Source: Aggregatilineales bacterium
GTDB taxonomy: Bacteria > Chloroflexota > Anaerolineae > Aggregatilineales > Phototrophicaceae
Assembly: GCA_030834905.1 (NCBI GenBank)
Contig: JAUQWZ010000057.1
Span: 1-64,000, forward strand
DNA: 64,000 nucleotides
Direction: 5' to 3'
The position numbers and the translations under genes are program-made. Below the pieces are notes generated by a model. It did not search any database and was not told the DNA's origin. It saw only the letters and a program-made list of their open reading frames with translations. Position 1 is the stretch's first letter; each line of letters starts with the position of its first letter. Below, piece by piece: positions 1 to 8,455 of the stretch.

Positions 1-122
1 CCTTCGCTTGGCTGAACAACTATCGTCGCTTGAGCAAGGATTATGAAGTCAATACGTCCTTGAGTGTTGGCATGGTCTATCTGGCTTCCATTCATACTTT
101 GCTCAAGCGCATTCCCGCATAA
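1..122 (+). CDS. IS5/IS4-type DDE transposase, C-terminal end (partial)
   Basis: Reading from base 3 gives 39 residues before a TAA stop at 120-122, beginning FAWLNNYRRLSKDYE. This is the characteristic end of IS5/IS4-superfamily DDE transposases, which cut and paste insertion sequences; this tail follows the last catalytic acidic residue. The rest of the gene lies outside the window, so whether the element is intact cannot be judged. I could not recognise its terminal inverted repeat in the following 300 bases. The identification rests on family resemblance of a short segment. Confidence 0.8.
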   Translation, partial: FAWLNNYRRLSKDYEVNTSLSVGMVYLASIHTLLKRIPA

Positions 123-420
123 TATTCATATGGCTTCTAAGATCAGGCGCCGCATAAGTTCTCCTTTGTATGTTATTCAGGGTGCCTACTTCTTGTATAC
201 AACGAACCTGAGCGCCGCGCCAGTTAAAGTTCATAAAGAACAGGTAAAAAACCGTAACAGAGGTGTGAAAGCCGATGGTGCTGCCAGAAAGTAAACAGTC
301 GAAAGGGAAAGTGGAAATATCCGCGGACGGGCGCAGTCGTTTCGCTTTCAAACGCGGTTTATACACTGCCAGGGCTAGAATAGTCGCTAACTGACGAGAG
401 CCAAAACAGGAGCCGCCGAT
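123..420. other. Intergenic region after the transposase
   Basis: No convincing gene is seen here. Two short opposing open frames overlap the stretch but have no family resemblance and no ribosome binding site. It probably holds the right end of the insertion sequence and the promoter of the next gene. A Shine-Dalgarno AGGAG at 408-412 serves the TTG start at 421. Confidence 0.5.
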
Positions 421-1071
421 TTGTCTGCACTCACCGATCTGCGTGCGGTTGTCGTCGCCAGCAGCCCGCTGGCGCGCGCGGGGTTAGCCGCGCTGCTTGC
501 CGATCAGCCGGGAATTACGGTGGTCGGGCAGGTGTCTGCCGATGCCGAGTTCCCGGAAGCGCTGGACGTGTACCATCCCGACGTGTTGATCTGGGATATG
601 GGCTGGGAACCGGCACAGCAGGTTGAACGGCTGAATGATCTGCGCGGGGTGCCGGTACTGGCGCTGCTGGCGAATGCGCCGCATCTGGTCGATGTGCTGC
701 CGATGCTGCTTGGCGCGGGCGCGCGCGGGCTGCTGCTCCAGGATGCCAGCAGCGAAGCACTGGCGTCGGCGCTGACCGCTGTCGCGCTGGGGATGGTGGT
801 CATTCAGGGCGAAATTGCTGAACAGGCGCTGCCACAGGGGCTGACCGCATCCGGCGCGCTTAACGGCGACATCGAAGCGCTGACGCCGCGCGAGACAGAG
901 GTGCTGAACCTGATCGCCGAAGGCTTGCCCAACAAAACGATTGCCGCGCGATTAAGCATCAGCGAGCACACCGTGAAATTCCACGTCAACGCCATTCTGA
1001 CCAAGCTGGGCGCGCAAAGCCGCACCGAAGCAGTGGTGCGGGCGACCCGGCTGGGCTTGATCGCACTGTAG
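421..1071 (+). CDS. NarL/LuxR-type regulator with degenerate receiver domain
   Basis: This 216-residue protein has a CheY-like receiver (about 8-125) and a C-terminal LuxR helix-turn-helix (about 153-213: LTPRETEVLNLIAEGLPNKT). It should bind DNA as a transcription regulator. The TTG start is supported by AGGAG eight bases upstream. Aspartate 59 (LIWDMGW) sits at the phosphorylation position, but the usual N-terminal acidic pair is replaced by A-S-S (13-15) and the conserved lysine of the K-P/K-D motif by Gln107. Such receivers usually cannot be phosphorylated normally, so control may be by another ligand or by dimerisation alone. No kinase gene is adjacent. Confidence 0.85.
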   Translation: MSALTDLRAVVVASSPLARAGLAALLADQPGITVVGQVSADAEFPEALDVYHPDVLIWDMGWEPAQQVERLNDLRGVPVLALLANAPHLVDVLPMLLGAGARGLLLQDASSEALASALTAVALGMVVIQGEIAEQALPQGLTASGALNGDIEALTPRETEVLNLIAEGLPNKTIAARLSISEHTVKFHVNAILTKLGAQSRTEAVVRATRLGLIAL

Positions 1072-1251
1072 CCATTCCTCTGACGTTCCTTATTCGGCTG
1101 CCACTCCCCATAAGACCAGGGTTGTGATAGTGCGGTTATCCCCCTGACCTGTCCGTTTTGCTAGTGCCGTTCCTCACTCAAGAGGTGGTGTCCTCAGGCT
1201 TAGAGTGCGGTTTAATGAGGCTGTTGCTTATCCATTCAGGAGTGAGGAAAG

Positions 1252-2148
1252 ATGGCGGATGTACTGCAAAACCTATCCAACGATCTGGCGGCAGCCGTTG
1301 AAACGGCGGCGCAGAGTATCGTGCGGGTTGAAGGACGGCGGCGTCAGCCTGCCAGCGGCATCGTTTGGGCGGCGGACGGGCTGATTGTGACGGCGCACCA
1401 TGTCGTCGAGCGCGACGAGAATATTAAAGTTGGACTGCCCGACGGGAGTAAAGTCGCGGCGGCGCTGGTCGGGCGCGACCCGACAACCGACATTGCCGTT
1501 CTGCGGGTGCAGGCGAGCGATCTGACTCCGGCGAACTGGGCGGAAGCCGGAAATATGCGCGTCGGGCATCTGGTCGTCGCGGCGGGTCGCCCTGACGACA
1601 GCGTGCAGGCGACGCTCGGCATCCTTAGCTCGCTGGACAGCGGCTGGCGCACCGTGGCAGGTGGTTTGATTGACAGCTACGTGCAGACCGATGTGGTGAT
1701 GTACCCCGGCTTTTCGGGCGGTCCGCTGGTCAGCGCGGCAGGTCCGTTCCTGGGCATGAACTCGTCGGCGCTGCTGCGGGGCGTCAGCGTCACCATACCA
1801 GCGGCGACGCTGCGCCGGGTGGTCGAAACGCTGCTGGCGCATGGCAAGGTCAAGCGCGGCTTCCTGGGCGTGAGCGCGCAGCCGGTGCGCCTGCCGTCCG
1901 CTATCGCCGAGAGCGCCGGACAGGAAACCGGGCTGCTGCTGGCTGTGGTCGAGCCGGGAAGCCCCGCCGAAGCGGCTAGCCTGATGCTGGGCGACACGCT
2001 GATCGGGCTGGATGGCGAGCGTGTGCGCCACATGGATGATCTGATGGCGCTCTTAAGCGGTGACCGGGTCGGCAAGCCGGTTGAGGCGCGGGTGGTGCGC
2101 GGCGGGCAGGTACAGACGTTTCAGGTGACAGTCGCGGAGCGTGAATGA
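1252..2148 (+). CDS. HtrA/DegP-like serine protease with PDZ domain
   Basis: A 298-residue trypsin-like protease with one PDZ domain. The catalytic triad can be read: His50 (TAHHVV), Asp80 (TTDIAVL) and Ser155 in FSGGPL, where the family usually has NSGGPL. The PDZ domain (about 205-295) includes RGFLGV and GLLLAVVEPGSPAEAASL. HtrA proteins degrade or refold damaged proteins, normally outside the membrane, yet no signal peptide or membrane anchor is seen here. GAGGAAAG lies just before the ATG. The gene overlaps the next protease by ATGA, so the pair is translationally coupled. Confidence 0.88.
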   Translation: MADVLQNLSNDLAAAVETAAQSIVRVEGRRRQPASGIVWAADGLIVTAHHVVERDENIKVGLPDGSKVAAALVGRDPTTDIAVLRVQASDLTPANWAEAGNMRVGHLVVAAGRPDDSVQATLGILSSLDSGWRTVAGGLIDSYVQTDVVMYPGFSGGPLVSAAGPFLGMNSSALLRGVSVTIPAATLRRVVETLLAHGKVKRGFLGVSAQPVRLPSAIAESAGQETGLLLAVVEPGSPAEAASLMLGDTLIGLDGERVRHMDDLMALLSGDRVGKPVEARVVRGGQVQTFQVTVAERE

Positions 2149-2756
2149 TGTCGATGCTGTTCCAGCAGTTGAACGATGAGCTTGCCGATGTTGTGGCACA
2201 GGCGCAGCAGAGCGTCGTCCAGGTGCGCGACCAATCGCGCGGGGCGGGCGCAGGCACGATCTGGCATTCGGACGGATTGATCATCACCAACGCCCATGTG
2301 GTTCGGCGCGGAGCGCTTCAGGTGGCGCTGTCCGATGGGCGTTTGCTGCCAGCGACGTTGATCGCCCGCGATGACCAGCGCGATCTGGCGGCGCTGTCGG
2401 TAGAGGCGAACGGGCTGCCGGTCATTCAGCCGGGCAGCTCGCGGCGGCTGCAGGCGGGACAGTGGGTGTTCGCGGTCGGGCATCCGTGGGGCATCACCAA
2501 TGCCGCGACCGGCGGTATCGTCATCGGCACCGGCAGCCGCCTGCCAGAACTGCCGATGGCGGCGAACGATTGGGTAGTGGTCGATCTGCACCTGCGCCCC
2601 GGCAACTCTGGCGGTCCGCTGGTAGATGTGGCGGGCAGGCTGATCGGCGTCAATACCATGATCACCGGTCCGTCGGTGGGCATGGCGGTGGCGGTGGACG
2701 CGGTCAAGGATTTCCTGCGCCGGACGCTGGCATCCACGCCGCAGGCGGTGGTGTAG
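2145..2756 (+). CDS. Trypsin-like serine protease without PDZ domain
   Basis: A 203-residue HtrA-type protease domain only. The triad is intact: His51 (TNAHVV), Asp80 (QRDLAAL) and Ser155 (GNSGGPL). Residues 5-35 resemble the start of the upstream protease, so the two probably arose by duplication followed by PDZ loss here or gain there. No signal peptide is visible. It starts inside the upstream stop (ATGA). The two may form a mixed oligomer, which is inference. Confidence 0.85.
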   Translation: MMSMLFQQLNDELADVVAQAQQSVVQVRDQSRGAGAGTIWHSDGLIITNAHVVRRGALQVALSDGRLLPATLIARDDQRDLAALSVEANGLPVIQPGSSRRLQAGQWVFAVGHPWGITNAATGGIVIGTGSRLPELPMAANDWVVVDLHLRPGNSGGPLVDVAGRLIGVNTMITGPSVGMAVAVDAVKDFLRRTLASTPQAVV

Positions 2757-2780
2757 CCAGGGCGATCAAGCCCCTGTTGG

Positions 2781-2816
2781 CTGGCGATAGGCTGTGCTTG
2801 CGTGGTCTATCGCCAG
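2781..2816. repeat. Perfect 10-bp inverted repeat upstream of ppc
   Basis: CTGGCGATAG at 2781-2790 is exactly repeated in inverted form as CTATCGCCAG at 2807-2816, with a 16-base loop. There is no T-run after it, so it is a weak terminator candidate for the protease operon. It lies about 40 bases before the ppc promoter, so it could also be a regulator site. Confidence 0.5.
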
Positions 2817-2853
2817 AATGGATCCAATTCCTATTTCGGACGTGGCTCGATTG

Positions 2854-2862
2854 TGCTAGTAT
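2854..2862 (+). promoter_or_regulatory. Extended -10 promoter for ppc
   Basis: TGC followed by TAGTAT at 2857-2862 matches the extended -10 pattern (TGn plus a TATAAT-like hexamer). The -35 region is poor (TTTCGG at 2834-2839), as is common for extended -10 promoters. Transcription would start near 2869, giving a leader of about 27 bases without an obvious Shine-Dalgarno. Confidence 0.4.
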
Positions 2863-2895
2863 CGTGTTCCCTTTCCTCAACACGGATACAACACG

Positions 2896-5571
2896 ATGCT
2901 TGAGCCATCAGGCGATCACACCAGCGCTTTGAGCGCGGATATTAAGTACCTGGGCAACCTGCTGGGCGTAGTCATACGCGAGCAGCATGGCGAAGAAGCC
3001 TTTGACCTCGTCGAGAAAGTGCGCGCCCAGGCGAAGGCGAGGCGCGTCAACGACCCCAACGGGACAGGCGAACTGCTGGAGACTATCAACGGTCTCAACA
3101 CGGACGCCATGCGCGTGCTCATCAAGGCATTCAGCAACTATTTTCAGTTGATCAACATTGCCGAAGACCAGCAGCGAATACGGGTGCTGCGCAGCCGAGA
3201 GGCGCGCGGCGCGCTGGGCGAATCGATAGATTCGGCGCTTCGCCAACTGGCGGAGTCCGGCTTCACTGCCGACGAAATGCGGGCGCTGCTTCAACGGCTG
3301 CGCGTGCGGCTGGTGATGACCGCGCACCCATCGGAAGCCAAGCGCAAGGAAGTCATGATCAAGCTGCGACATATCGCCCAGATGATCGCCAGAACCGGGT
3401 CGGCGGAAATGCTGCCGCGAGAGCGCCGGGCGCTCGAAATCGCCGTGTCTGAGGAAATCGAGGAACTGTGGCAGACGCGCCCGACTCGCGCCTCGCGCCC
3501 AACGGTGATCGACGAGGTCGATTTTGGCGTGTACTTCATCACGTCCTCAATCATGGATGTGGTGCTCGATCTGTATGGCGATATGATGATGTCGCTGGAG
3601 CAGTACTATCCGGGCGAGGACTGGTCGGTGCTGCCGCCCCTCGTCCAGTATTCGTCCTGGATTGGCGGCGACCGCGACGGCAACCCCAACGTGACCGCCG
3701 ATGTGACGCTGGAAACCATCCAGACGCTGCGAAACGCGGCGCGCGAGCTTTACCTGAACGAAATTGCCTTCCTGCGCGACCATCTGACCCATTCATTGGA
3801 TGAGATCGGCGTGTCACAGGCGCTGCTTCAGCGGATCGAGGGGATGCAGTTCCCCGACCGCGCCGCCGACGAAGTCTACCGCCAGTTTATCGGGCAGATC
3901 TGGGACAAGCTCAAGGCGGACGGCTATGCCCGAAGCGCCGAACTGCTCGCCGATCTTGAGGTGATAGACGAAAGCCTGCGCAGCAACAAGGGTGAATTTG
4001 TCGCCCGAGGCAGCCTGTGGCGGCTGATCATGAAAGTGCGGCTGTTCGGGCTGTATCTGGTGCCGCTGGATATCCGCGAAGACGCGCGGCTGCACCGGGC
4101 GGCGCTGGACGAATTATTTCGCGTTTACGGGCAGTATGACAGCTTCGACAAGCTGCCCGAAGAAGAAAAACAGGCGATTCTCACAGATGAGATTCGCAAT
4201 CCGCGCCCGTTCTTTCCGGTTGAGCCGCATTTCTCTGAGGCGACCAACCGCATCATCTCAACCTGGCGCATGATCGCCAAAGCGCACCGCCGCTACGGCA
4301 CGCGCGTGATCAACAGCGTGATCGCCAGCATGAGCACCACGCCCAGCGATACGCTGACGATGCTGCTGCTGGCGCGCGAAGTGGGCATTGAGAACGACGT
4401 TGACCTGGTGCCGCTGTTTGAGACGATTGACGACCTCAAAGCCGCGCCAGCGGTGATGGAAGCGCTGTTCACCAACCCTGAATACCGGCGGCATCTTGAA
4501 GCGCGCGGGATACGCCAACAGGTCATGCTGGGCTATTCCGATAGTAACAAGGACGGCGGTTATCTGGCGTCGAACTGGAACCTGTACGTTGCCCAGCAGG
4601 CGCTGGCGGAAGCCTGCGCCAAACATAACGTTAATCTAGAGTTGTTTCACGGGCGCGGCGGCAGTATCGGGCGCGGCGGCGGACCCACTAACCGCGCTAT
4701 CCAGGCACAGCCGCCAGCAGCGTTTGGTGGCAACGTGAAGATCACCGAACAGGGCGAGGTGATCGCCTATCGCTACAGCAACCGGGCGATTGCCCGGCGG
4801 CACCTGCATCAGGTGATGCACGCCGTCCTGCTGTCGCTTGGAATGCCGGTCAAGGCAGATGTCCCAGCGGAATGGCGCGTGACGCTGGATACGCTGTCGG
4901 AACTAGGCGCGGAAGAATACCGCCGTTTCGTCTATGAAACGCCGGGCTTCATTGATTACTGGCAGCAGGCGACGCCGATCAACGAACTGGCGCGGATGCC
5001 GATTGGCAGCCGTCCGGCGAAGCGCAGCAAAGGCGGCTTTGAGTCGGTGCGCGCTATCCCGTGGATGTTCTCATGGATGCAAAGCCGCGCCATCATCCCA
5101 AGCTGGTTTGGCGTCGGCTATGCGCTGGACACCTTCTGCCGCCAGCATGACGGCGGGCTGGAACTGCTGAAGACGATGTATCAGGAGTGGGCGTTCTTTG
5201 AAACGCTGGTCGAAAATGTCGAGCTTGACCTCGCCAAAGCTGACATGGGCATCGCCAGCCTGTACGCCTCGCTGGTGCAGGACGAAGCGCTCCGCAGCAC
5301 CATCTTCACCCAACTGAAGGAAGAACACGCCAACGCTTGCAGCTATATCTGCCAGATCACCGGGCAGAAGCAGCTTTTGGAGCACTCGCCGGTGATGCAG
5401 GTGTCGATTGAACGGCGCAACCCTTACGTCGATCCGCTTAACTTTATTCAGGTGGCGCTGCTGCGCAGGCTGCGCTCACTGCCGCCCGGCACCAACGATC
5501 ATGACGTGCTGCTTAACCTGATTCTGGCGACCGTTAACGGCATCGCCGCCGGCATGAAAACGACCGGGTAG
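2896..5571 (+). CDS. ppc: Phosphoenolpyruvate carboxylase
   Basis: An 891-residue enzyme, within the family's normal size, that adds bicarbonate to phosphoenolpyruvate to make oxaloacetate and so refills the TCA cycle in the cytoplasm. Visible signatures are the catalytic histidine H144 in VMTAHPSEAKR (Ser where most have Thr), GGDRDGNPNVT, GYSDSNKDGGYLASNW, the FHGRGGSIGRGGGP loop and the C-terminal NGIAAGMKTTG. The product is complete with no frameshift. It stands alone between a protease pair and a convergent kinase gene. Confidence 0.97.
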   Translation: MLEPSGDHTSALSADIKYLGNLLGVVIREQHGEEAFDLVEKVRAQAKARRVNDPNGTGELLETINGLNTDAMRVLIKAFSNYFQLINIAEDQQRIRVLRSREARGALGESIDSALRQLAESGFTADEMRALLQRLRVRLVMTAHPSEAKRKEVMIKLRHIAQMIARTGSAEMLPRERRALEIAVSEEIEELWQTRPTRASRPTVIDEVDFGVYFITSSIMDVVLDLYGDMMMSLEQYYPGEDWSVLPPLVQYSSWIGGDRDGNPNVTADVTLETIQTLRNAARELYLNEIAFLRDHLTHSLDEIGVSQALLQRIEGMQFPDRAADEVYRQFIGQIWDKLKADGYARSAELLADLEVIDESLRSNKGEFVARGSLWRLIMKVRLFGLYLVPLDIREDARLHRAALDELFRVYGQYDSFDKLPEEEKQAILTDEIRNPRPFFPVEPHFSEATNRIISTWRMIAKAHRRYGTRVINSVIASMSTTPSDTLTMLLLAREVGIENDVDLVPLFETIDDLKAAPAVMEALFTNPEYRRHLEARGIRQQVMLGYSDSNKDGGYLASNWNLYVAQQALAEACAKHNVNLELFHGRGGSIGRGGGPTNRAIQAQPPAAFGGNVKITEQGEVIAYRYSNRAIARRHLHQVMHAVLLSLGMPVKADVPAEWRVTLDTLSELGAEEYRRFVYETPGFIDYWQQATPINELARMPIGSRPAKRSKGGFESVRAIPWMFSWMQSRAIIPSWFGVGYALDTFCRQHDGGLELLKTMYQEWAFFETLVENVELDLAKADMGIASLYASLVQDEALRSTIFTQLKEEHANACSYICQITGQKQLLEHSPVMQVSIERRNPYVDPLNFIQVALLRRLRSLPPGTNDHDVLLNLILATVNGIAAGMKTTG

Positions 5572-5584
5572 GGCTGTGCCCTAC
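5568..5584. terminator. Hairpin overlapping the ppc stop
   Basis: GTAGGGC (5568-5574) and GCCCTAC (5578-5584) form a perfect 7-bp stem with a 3-base loop. The stem contains the ppc TAG stop. There is no T-run. It lies between convergent genes, which suits a weak two-way terminator. Confidence 0.4.
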
Positions 5585-5614
5585 ACACGGCGCTGTCTAC
5601 TGCGGGTGAGGGGT

Positions 5615-8314
5615 TTACTCCTGCGCCAGAATGCGGGCGCAGACCTCTTTCAATTCAAGGACTTTGCCGCGCTCGACGGCGGCTTCGTAAATGGCGGGCG
5701 GCAGTTCAGGGCGAATCTCGTCCGCCAGCCGTTCGGCAAGGTAGAAGGTCTGACCATCGGCTGATGGGTGGTGCATGGCAATCGTCAAGTATTCCAGCGC
5801 GGTGATCGCTTCCCCCTGTAGATTCAGGACGGTTGCCATTGCCACCAGCGACGCCAGCGAAACGGTCTGCGCTCGGGCATCGACGGCGGTTTTCAGCGCC
5901 TCGTACAGAAGCTGCGCGCCATATTCGGTGTCGCCGCGCGTCACCGCGGCGCTGCCGAGGCGGTTCAGGTTGGTGGCGATTCCCCAGCGGTAATTGATCT
6001 CCAGACAGGTGTTCAGGCTGTCCTCGAACAACTGCCAGGCTGCCTCTGTTTTGCCAAGCTCAATGTAGGCGTCACCCAACTGCTGCTTCAACTGCGCCTG
6101 CTTGCGCCGCGACGATTCGACGTAATCCTGCAAATAGAGCGCGCGCTCAAGGAATTCGGCTGCCGCCAGGTGCGCGCCGCTGCGAAGCGCCTGTTCCCCG
6201 GCGAGTCCGGCGTAGTGTTCCTCTTTCTCACAGTCACCCACCATGCGCCAGCGATAAGTCAGGGCTTCCGCCGTCGGGCGCGACGAATACTGGTAGACTG
6301 ACTCGATGGCTTCCGCCACGCGGCGGTTGAGTTCCAGAAACAGGTCGTCGGGCAGTGTGCTGATGACGCCGTCGCGCAGCTTGTTGTGGGTGAAGCGCCA
6401 GGCGTCGTCCTGAATTTCAAAGACGGCGGCGTCGGCGCAGTCTGAGAGCCAGTGTTCGAGATGCGCTTCCAGCCCTTCATCTTTCAGCACCGCGCGAATA
6501 ACGCTCAGGTCAAGGTGGCGACCAGCGACGGCGGCGACGTAGAGCAGCGGGCGCGCTTCTTCGGGCACGCGGCTGAGGCGGCGCTGGATGATGCCGTCGA
6601 TGCCGCCGGTGAGCAGATTCATAGGCAGCGGCTCGGAGCCGACAGCGTCGAGCCTGCCGACTTCTTCCGCCAGCGCGCGCACCGTTTCGACCAGAAAGAA
6701 AGTGTTGCCTTCGGTTTCCTGCTGGAGCAGGTTGAGCAGATCGGGATTCCGCCCTGCCGCGCCGAGGATGGCTTCCGCCAGTGCTGCCGTCTGCGGCGGC
6801 GTTAACCGTCTGAGCGTGATGATCTCCATGCCGGTCAGCAGCAGCGGCAGATCCGGCGCTTCGTCGTCGCGGAAGCTGCCGACGATCAGCAGCGGAAGCC
6901 GCGAGGCGATCTGATTCAGCCGGTTCAGGACGGTCAGGCTTTCGCCGTCCGCCCAATGCAGGTCTTCGAGGATAAGCACCATTGGCTGCGGGCTGCCGTC
7001 AGCGTTGGACGGGCTGCGAAACAGCTTTTCGATGACCTTGATCAGCCGGAGCTGCGCTGCCTGCGGAGTCACTTCGGGCGCGTCGGGGACGCCGTGACCG
7101 AGCAGTTGGGCGATGTCCGGAATCAGTGTTTTGAGAATACCCGCTTCGCGCTCGTCGAGATCGGTGAGCAGAGTCAGCCAGCGCGCCGCGCCGCGCCAGA
7201 TATCATAGGGCGGGCTGCTCTCACTGACCGCCTGACCGCGCAGCACGAGCGCCCCGTGAACCATGGCGCGAATCCGCAGTTCATCCAACAGGCGCGATTT
7301 ACCGACTCCGCTTTCGCCCGCGATCAGGCAGGCTTGCCCGGAGCCGTTCACCGCCCGATCCAGCATCTCGGAAAGCTGCTCCATTTCGGCTTCACGACCG
7401 ACAAACGTTGCCGCCTGCAGGAAGCTCTCGCGCGTGGCGGCGGTGTCGATGCTAAGCGGCTCTCCGGTGGCACAGCGCAGATCGTGCATCACTTCGGCGG
7501 CTTCGGCGTAGCGGTCATCGGGTGTTTTCGCCAGCAGCCGCCCGACAACCATCTTGACGGTATCGTTGGCGTCAAGCGCGGTCAGGTCGGCGGTTTTGGA
7601 GCGCACGTCGGCATAGAGCGTTTTGAGGTTGGTGGTGTCAAACGGGTGTCGTCCGGCGAACATCCGGTAGGCGATTACGCCAATCGCGTACAGGTCAGAC
7701 TGGCGCGAGGCAGGCTGACCGAGCCAGAGTTCCGGCGCCATATAGCTGGGCGTGCCAGCGATTTCGCCGCCGGGCGTCTGCTCGCCGAGAATCGACAAGC
7801 CAAAATCGAGTACTTTAGTCTGGCTGCCGACGACCAGGACATTGGTGGGCTTGAGATCGCGATGCAGGACACTGCGGCGGTGAAGATACGACAGCGCCTG
7901 CAAGACCTGCTGGAGCAGTTCCAGACGCTCGCCAAACGAAAGCTGCCCGGCGGTTTCGAGGAAATCGGCGGCGTTTGCCAGTAGTTCCATGGTGATGTAG
8001 GGCTGGCGGATGGCTTTACGACCGAGAATCGGCGCGCTGTCGTCGAAGCCGTAATCGAGTACGCTGATGATGTTGGGGTGGCGCAGCGACGCCAGGATTT
8101 TGAATTCCTGCGCCAGCGTGACGTTGGCGTCGCTGGTGCTGCTGCGCGACCCGTATTCGAGCTGTTCAGCCGCGACCTTCACCTGCTTGAGCGCGACCAT
8201 CTGTCCGGTCAGGCGGTCAGACGCCTGATAGACGGTGCCCATATTGCCAGAGCCAATGGTGTCAATGAGTTTATAGCGCCGCCCAACAATATGTGCCTGT
8301 ATCGCCTCCACCAT
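5615..8314 (-). CDS. Ser/Thr protein kinase fused to AAA ATPase and TPR-like region (PknK-like)
   Basis: A multidomain signalling protein of about 899 residues from an ATG at 8314. A GTG at 8329 is possible, but GTGGAAGG before the ATG is the better ribosome site. Counting from the GTG, the kinase domain (about 18-285) has the glycine loop GSGNMGTVY, Lys48, HRDLKPTN (Asp158), DFG (Asp176) and APE. An AAA/adenylate-cyclase-associated ATPase follows from about 310, with Walker A GESGVGKS (338-345). The C-terminal third is helical and TPR-like. Such proteins phosphorylate targets and use the ATPase/TPR part as a signal platform. The target is unknown, and it is convergent with ppc. Confidence 0.9.
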   Translation of the reverse strand: MVEAIQAHIVGRRYKLIDTIGSGNMGTVYQASDRLTGQMVALKQVKVAAEQLEYGSRSSTSDANVTLAQEFKILASLRHPNIISVLDYGFDDSAPILGRKAIRQPYITMELLANAADFLETAGQLSFGERLELLQQVLQALSYLHRRSVLHRDLKPTNVLVVGSQTKVLDFGLSILGEQTPGGEIAGTPSYMAPELWLGQPASRQSDLYAIGVIAYRMFAGRHPFDTTNLKTLYADVRSKTADLTALDANDTVKMVVGRLLAKTPDDRYAEAAEVMHDLRCATGEPLSIDTAATRESFLQAATFVGREAEMEQLSEMLDRAVNGSGQACLIAGESGVGKSRLLDELRIRAMVHGALVLRGQAVSESSPPYDIWRGAARWLTLLTDLDEREAGILKTLIPDIAQLLGHGVPDAPEVTPQAAQLRLIKVIEKLFRSPSNADGSPQPMVLILEDLHWADGESLTVLNRLNQIASRLPLLIVGSFRDDEAPDLPLLLTGMEIITLRRLTPPQTAALAEAILGAAGRNPDLLNLLQQETEGNTFFLVETVRALAEEVGRLDAVGSEPLPMNLLTGGIDGIIQRRLSRVPEEARPLLYVAAVAGRHLDLSVIRAVLKDEGLEAHLEHWLSDCADAAVFEIQDDAWRFTHNKLRDGVISTLPDDLFLELNRRVAEAIESVYQYSSRPTAEALTYRWRMVGDCEKEEHYAGLAGEQALRSGAHLAAAEFLERALYLQDYVESSRRKQAQLKQQLGDAYIELGKTEAAWQLFEDSLNTCLEINYRWGIATNLNRLGSAAVTRGDTEYGAQLLYEALKTAVDARAQTVSLASLVAMATVLNLQGEAITALEYLTIAMHHPSADGQTFYLAERLADEIRPELPPAIYEAAVERGKVLELKEVCARILAQE

Positions 8315-8356
8315 CACCGAGCCTTCCACCTGATATCGTTCCTGTGTATTCAGTTG

Positions 8357-8385
8357 ATTATAGATGGGTTATCGGGTCGATTTAA
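8357..8385 (-). promoter_or_regulatory. Promoter of the kinase gene
   Basis: On the minus strand a perfect TATAAT (8362-8357) lies 17 bases after TTAAAT (8385-8380). This would start transcription about 35 bases before the ATG at 8314. Confidence 0.55.
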
Positions 8386-8401
8386 CGAAAGATTTGGTAA
8401 T

Positions 8402-8430
8402 AAAAACGCCCCGGCGGCTGCGGAGCGTTT
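8402..8430 (-). terminator. Rho-independent terminator of the DEAD-box helicase gene
   Basis: On the minus strand AAACGCTCCG (8430-8421) pairs with CGGGGCGTTT (8413-8404) through ten pairs with one G-U wobble and a 7-base loop, and runs into a T-rich tail. It is 26 bases after the helicase stop. Confidence 0.8.
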
Positions 8431-8455
8431 GTGAAAGCTGTCTGTCGGTTGTGGC

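Noticed and set aside
64..294. Open frame over the transposase end and its downstream region
   Set aside because: No family resemblance or ribosome site; it overlaps the transposase tail in another frame.
6956..7984. Long plus-strand open frame opposite the kinase gene
   Set aside because: It is the antisense shadow of a kinase/AAA gene with clear motifs; GC-rich DNA leaves such frames open.
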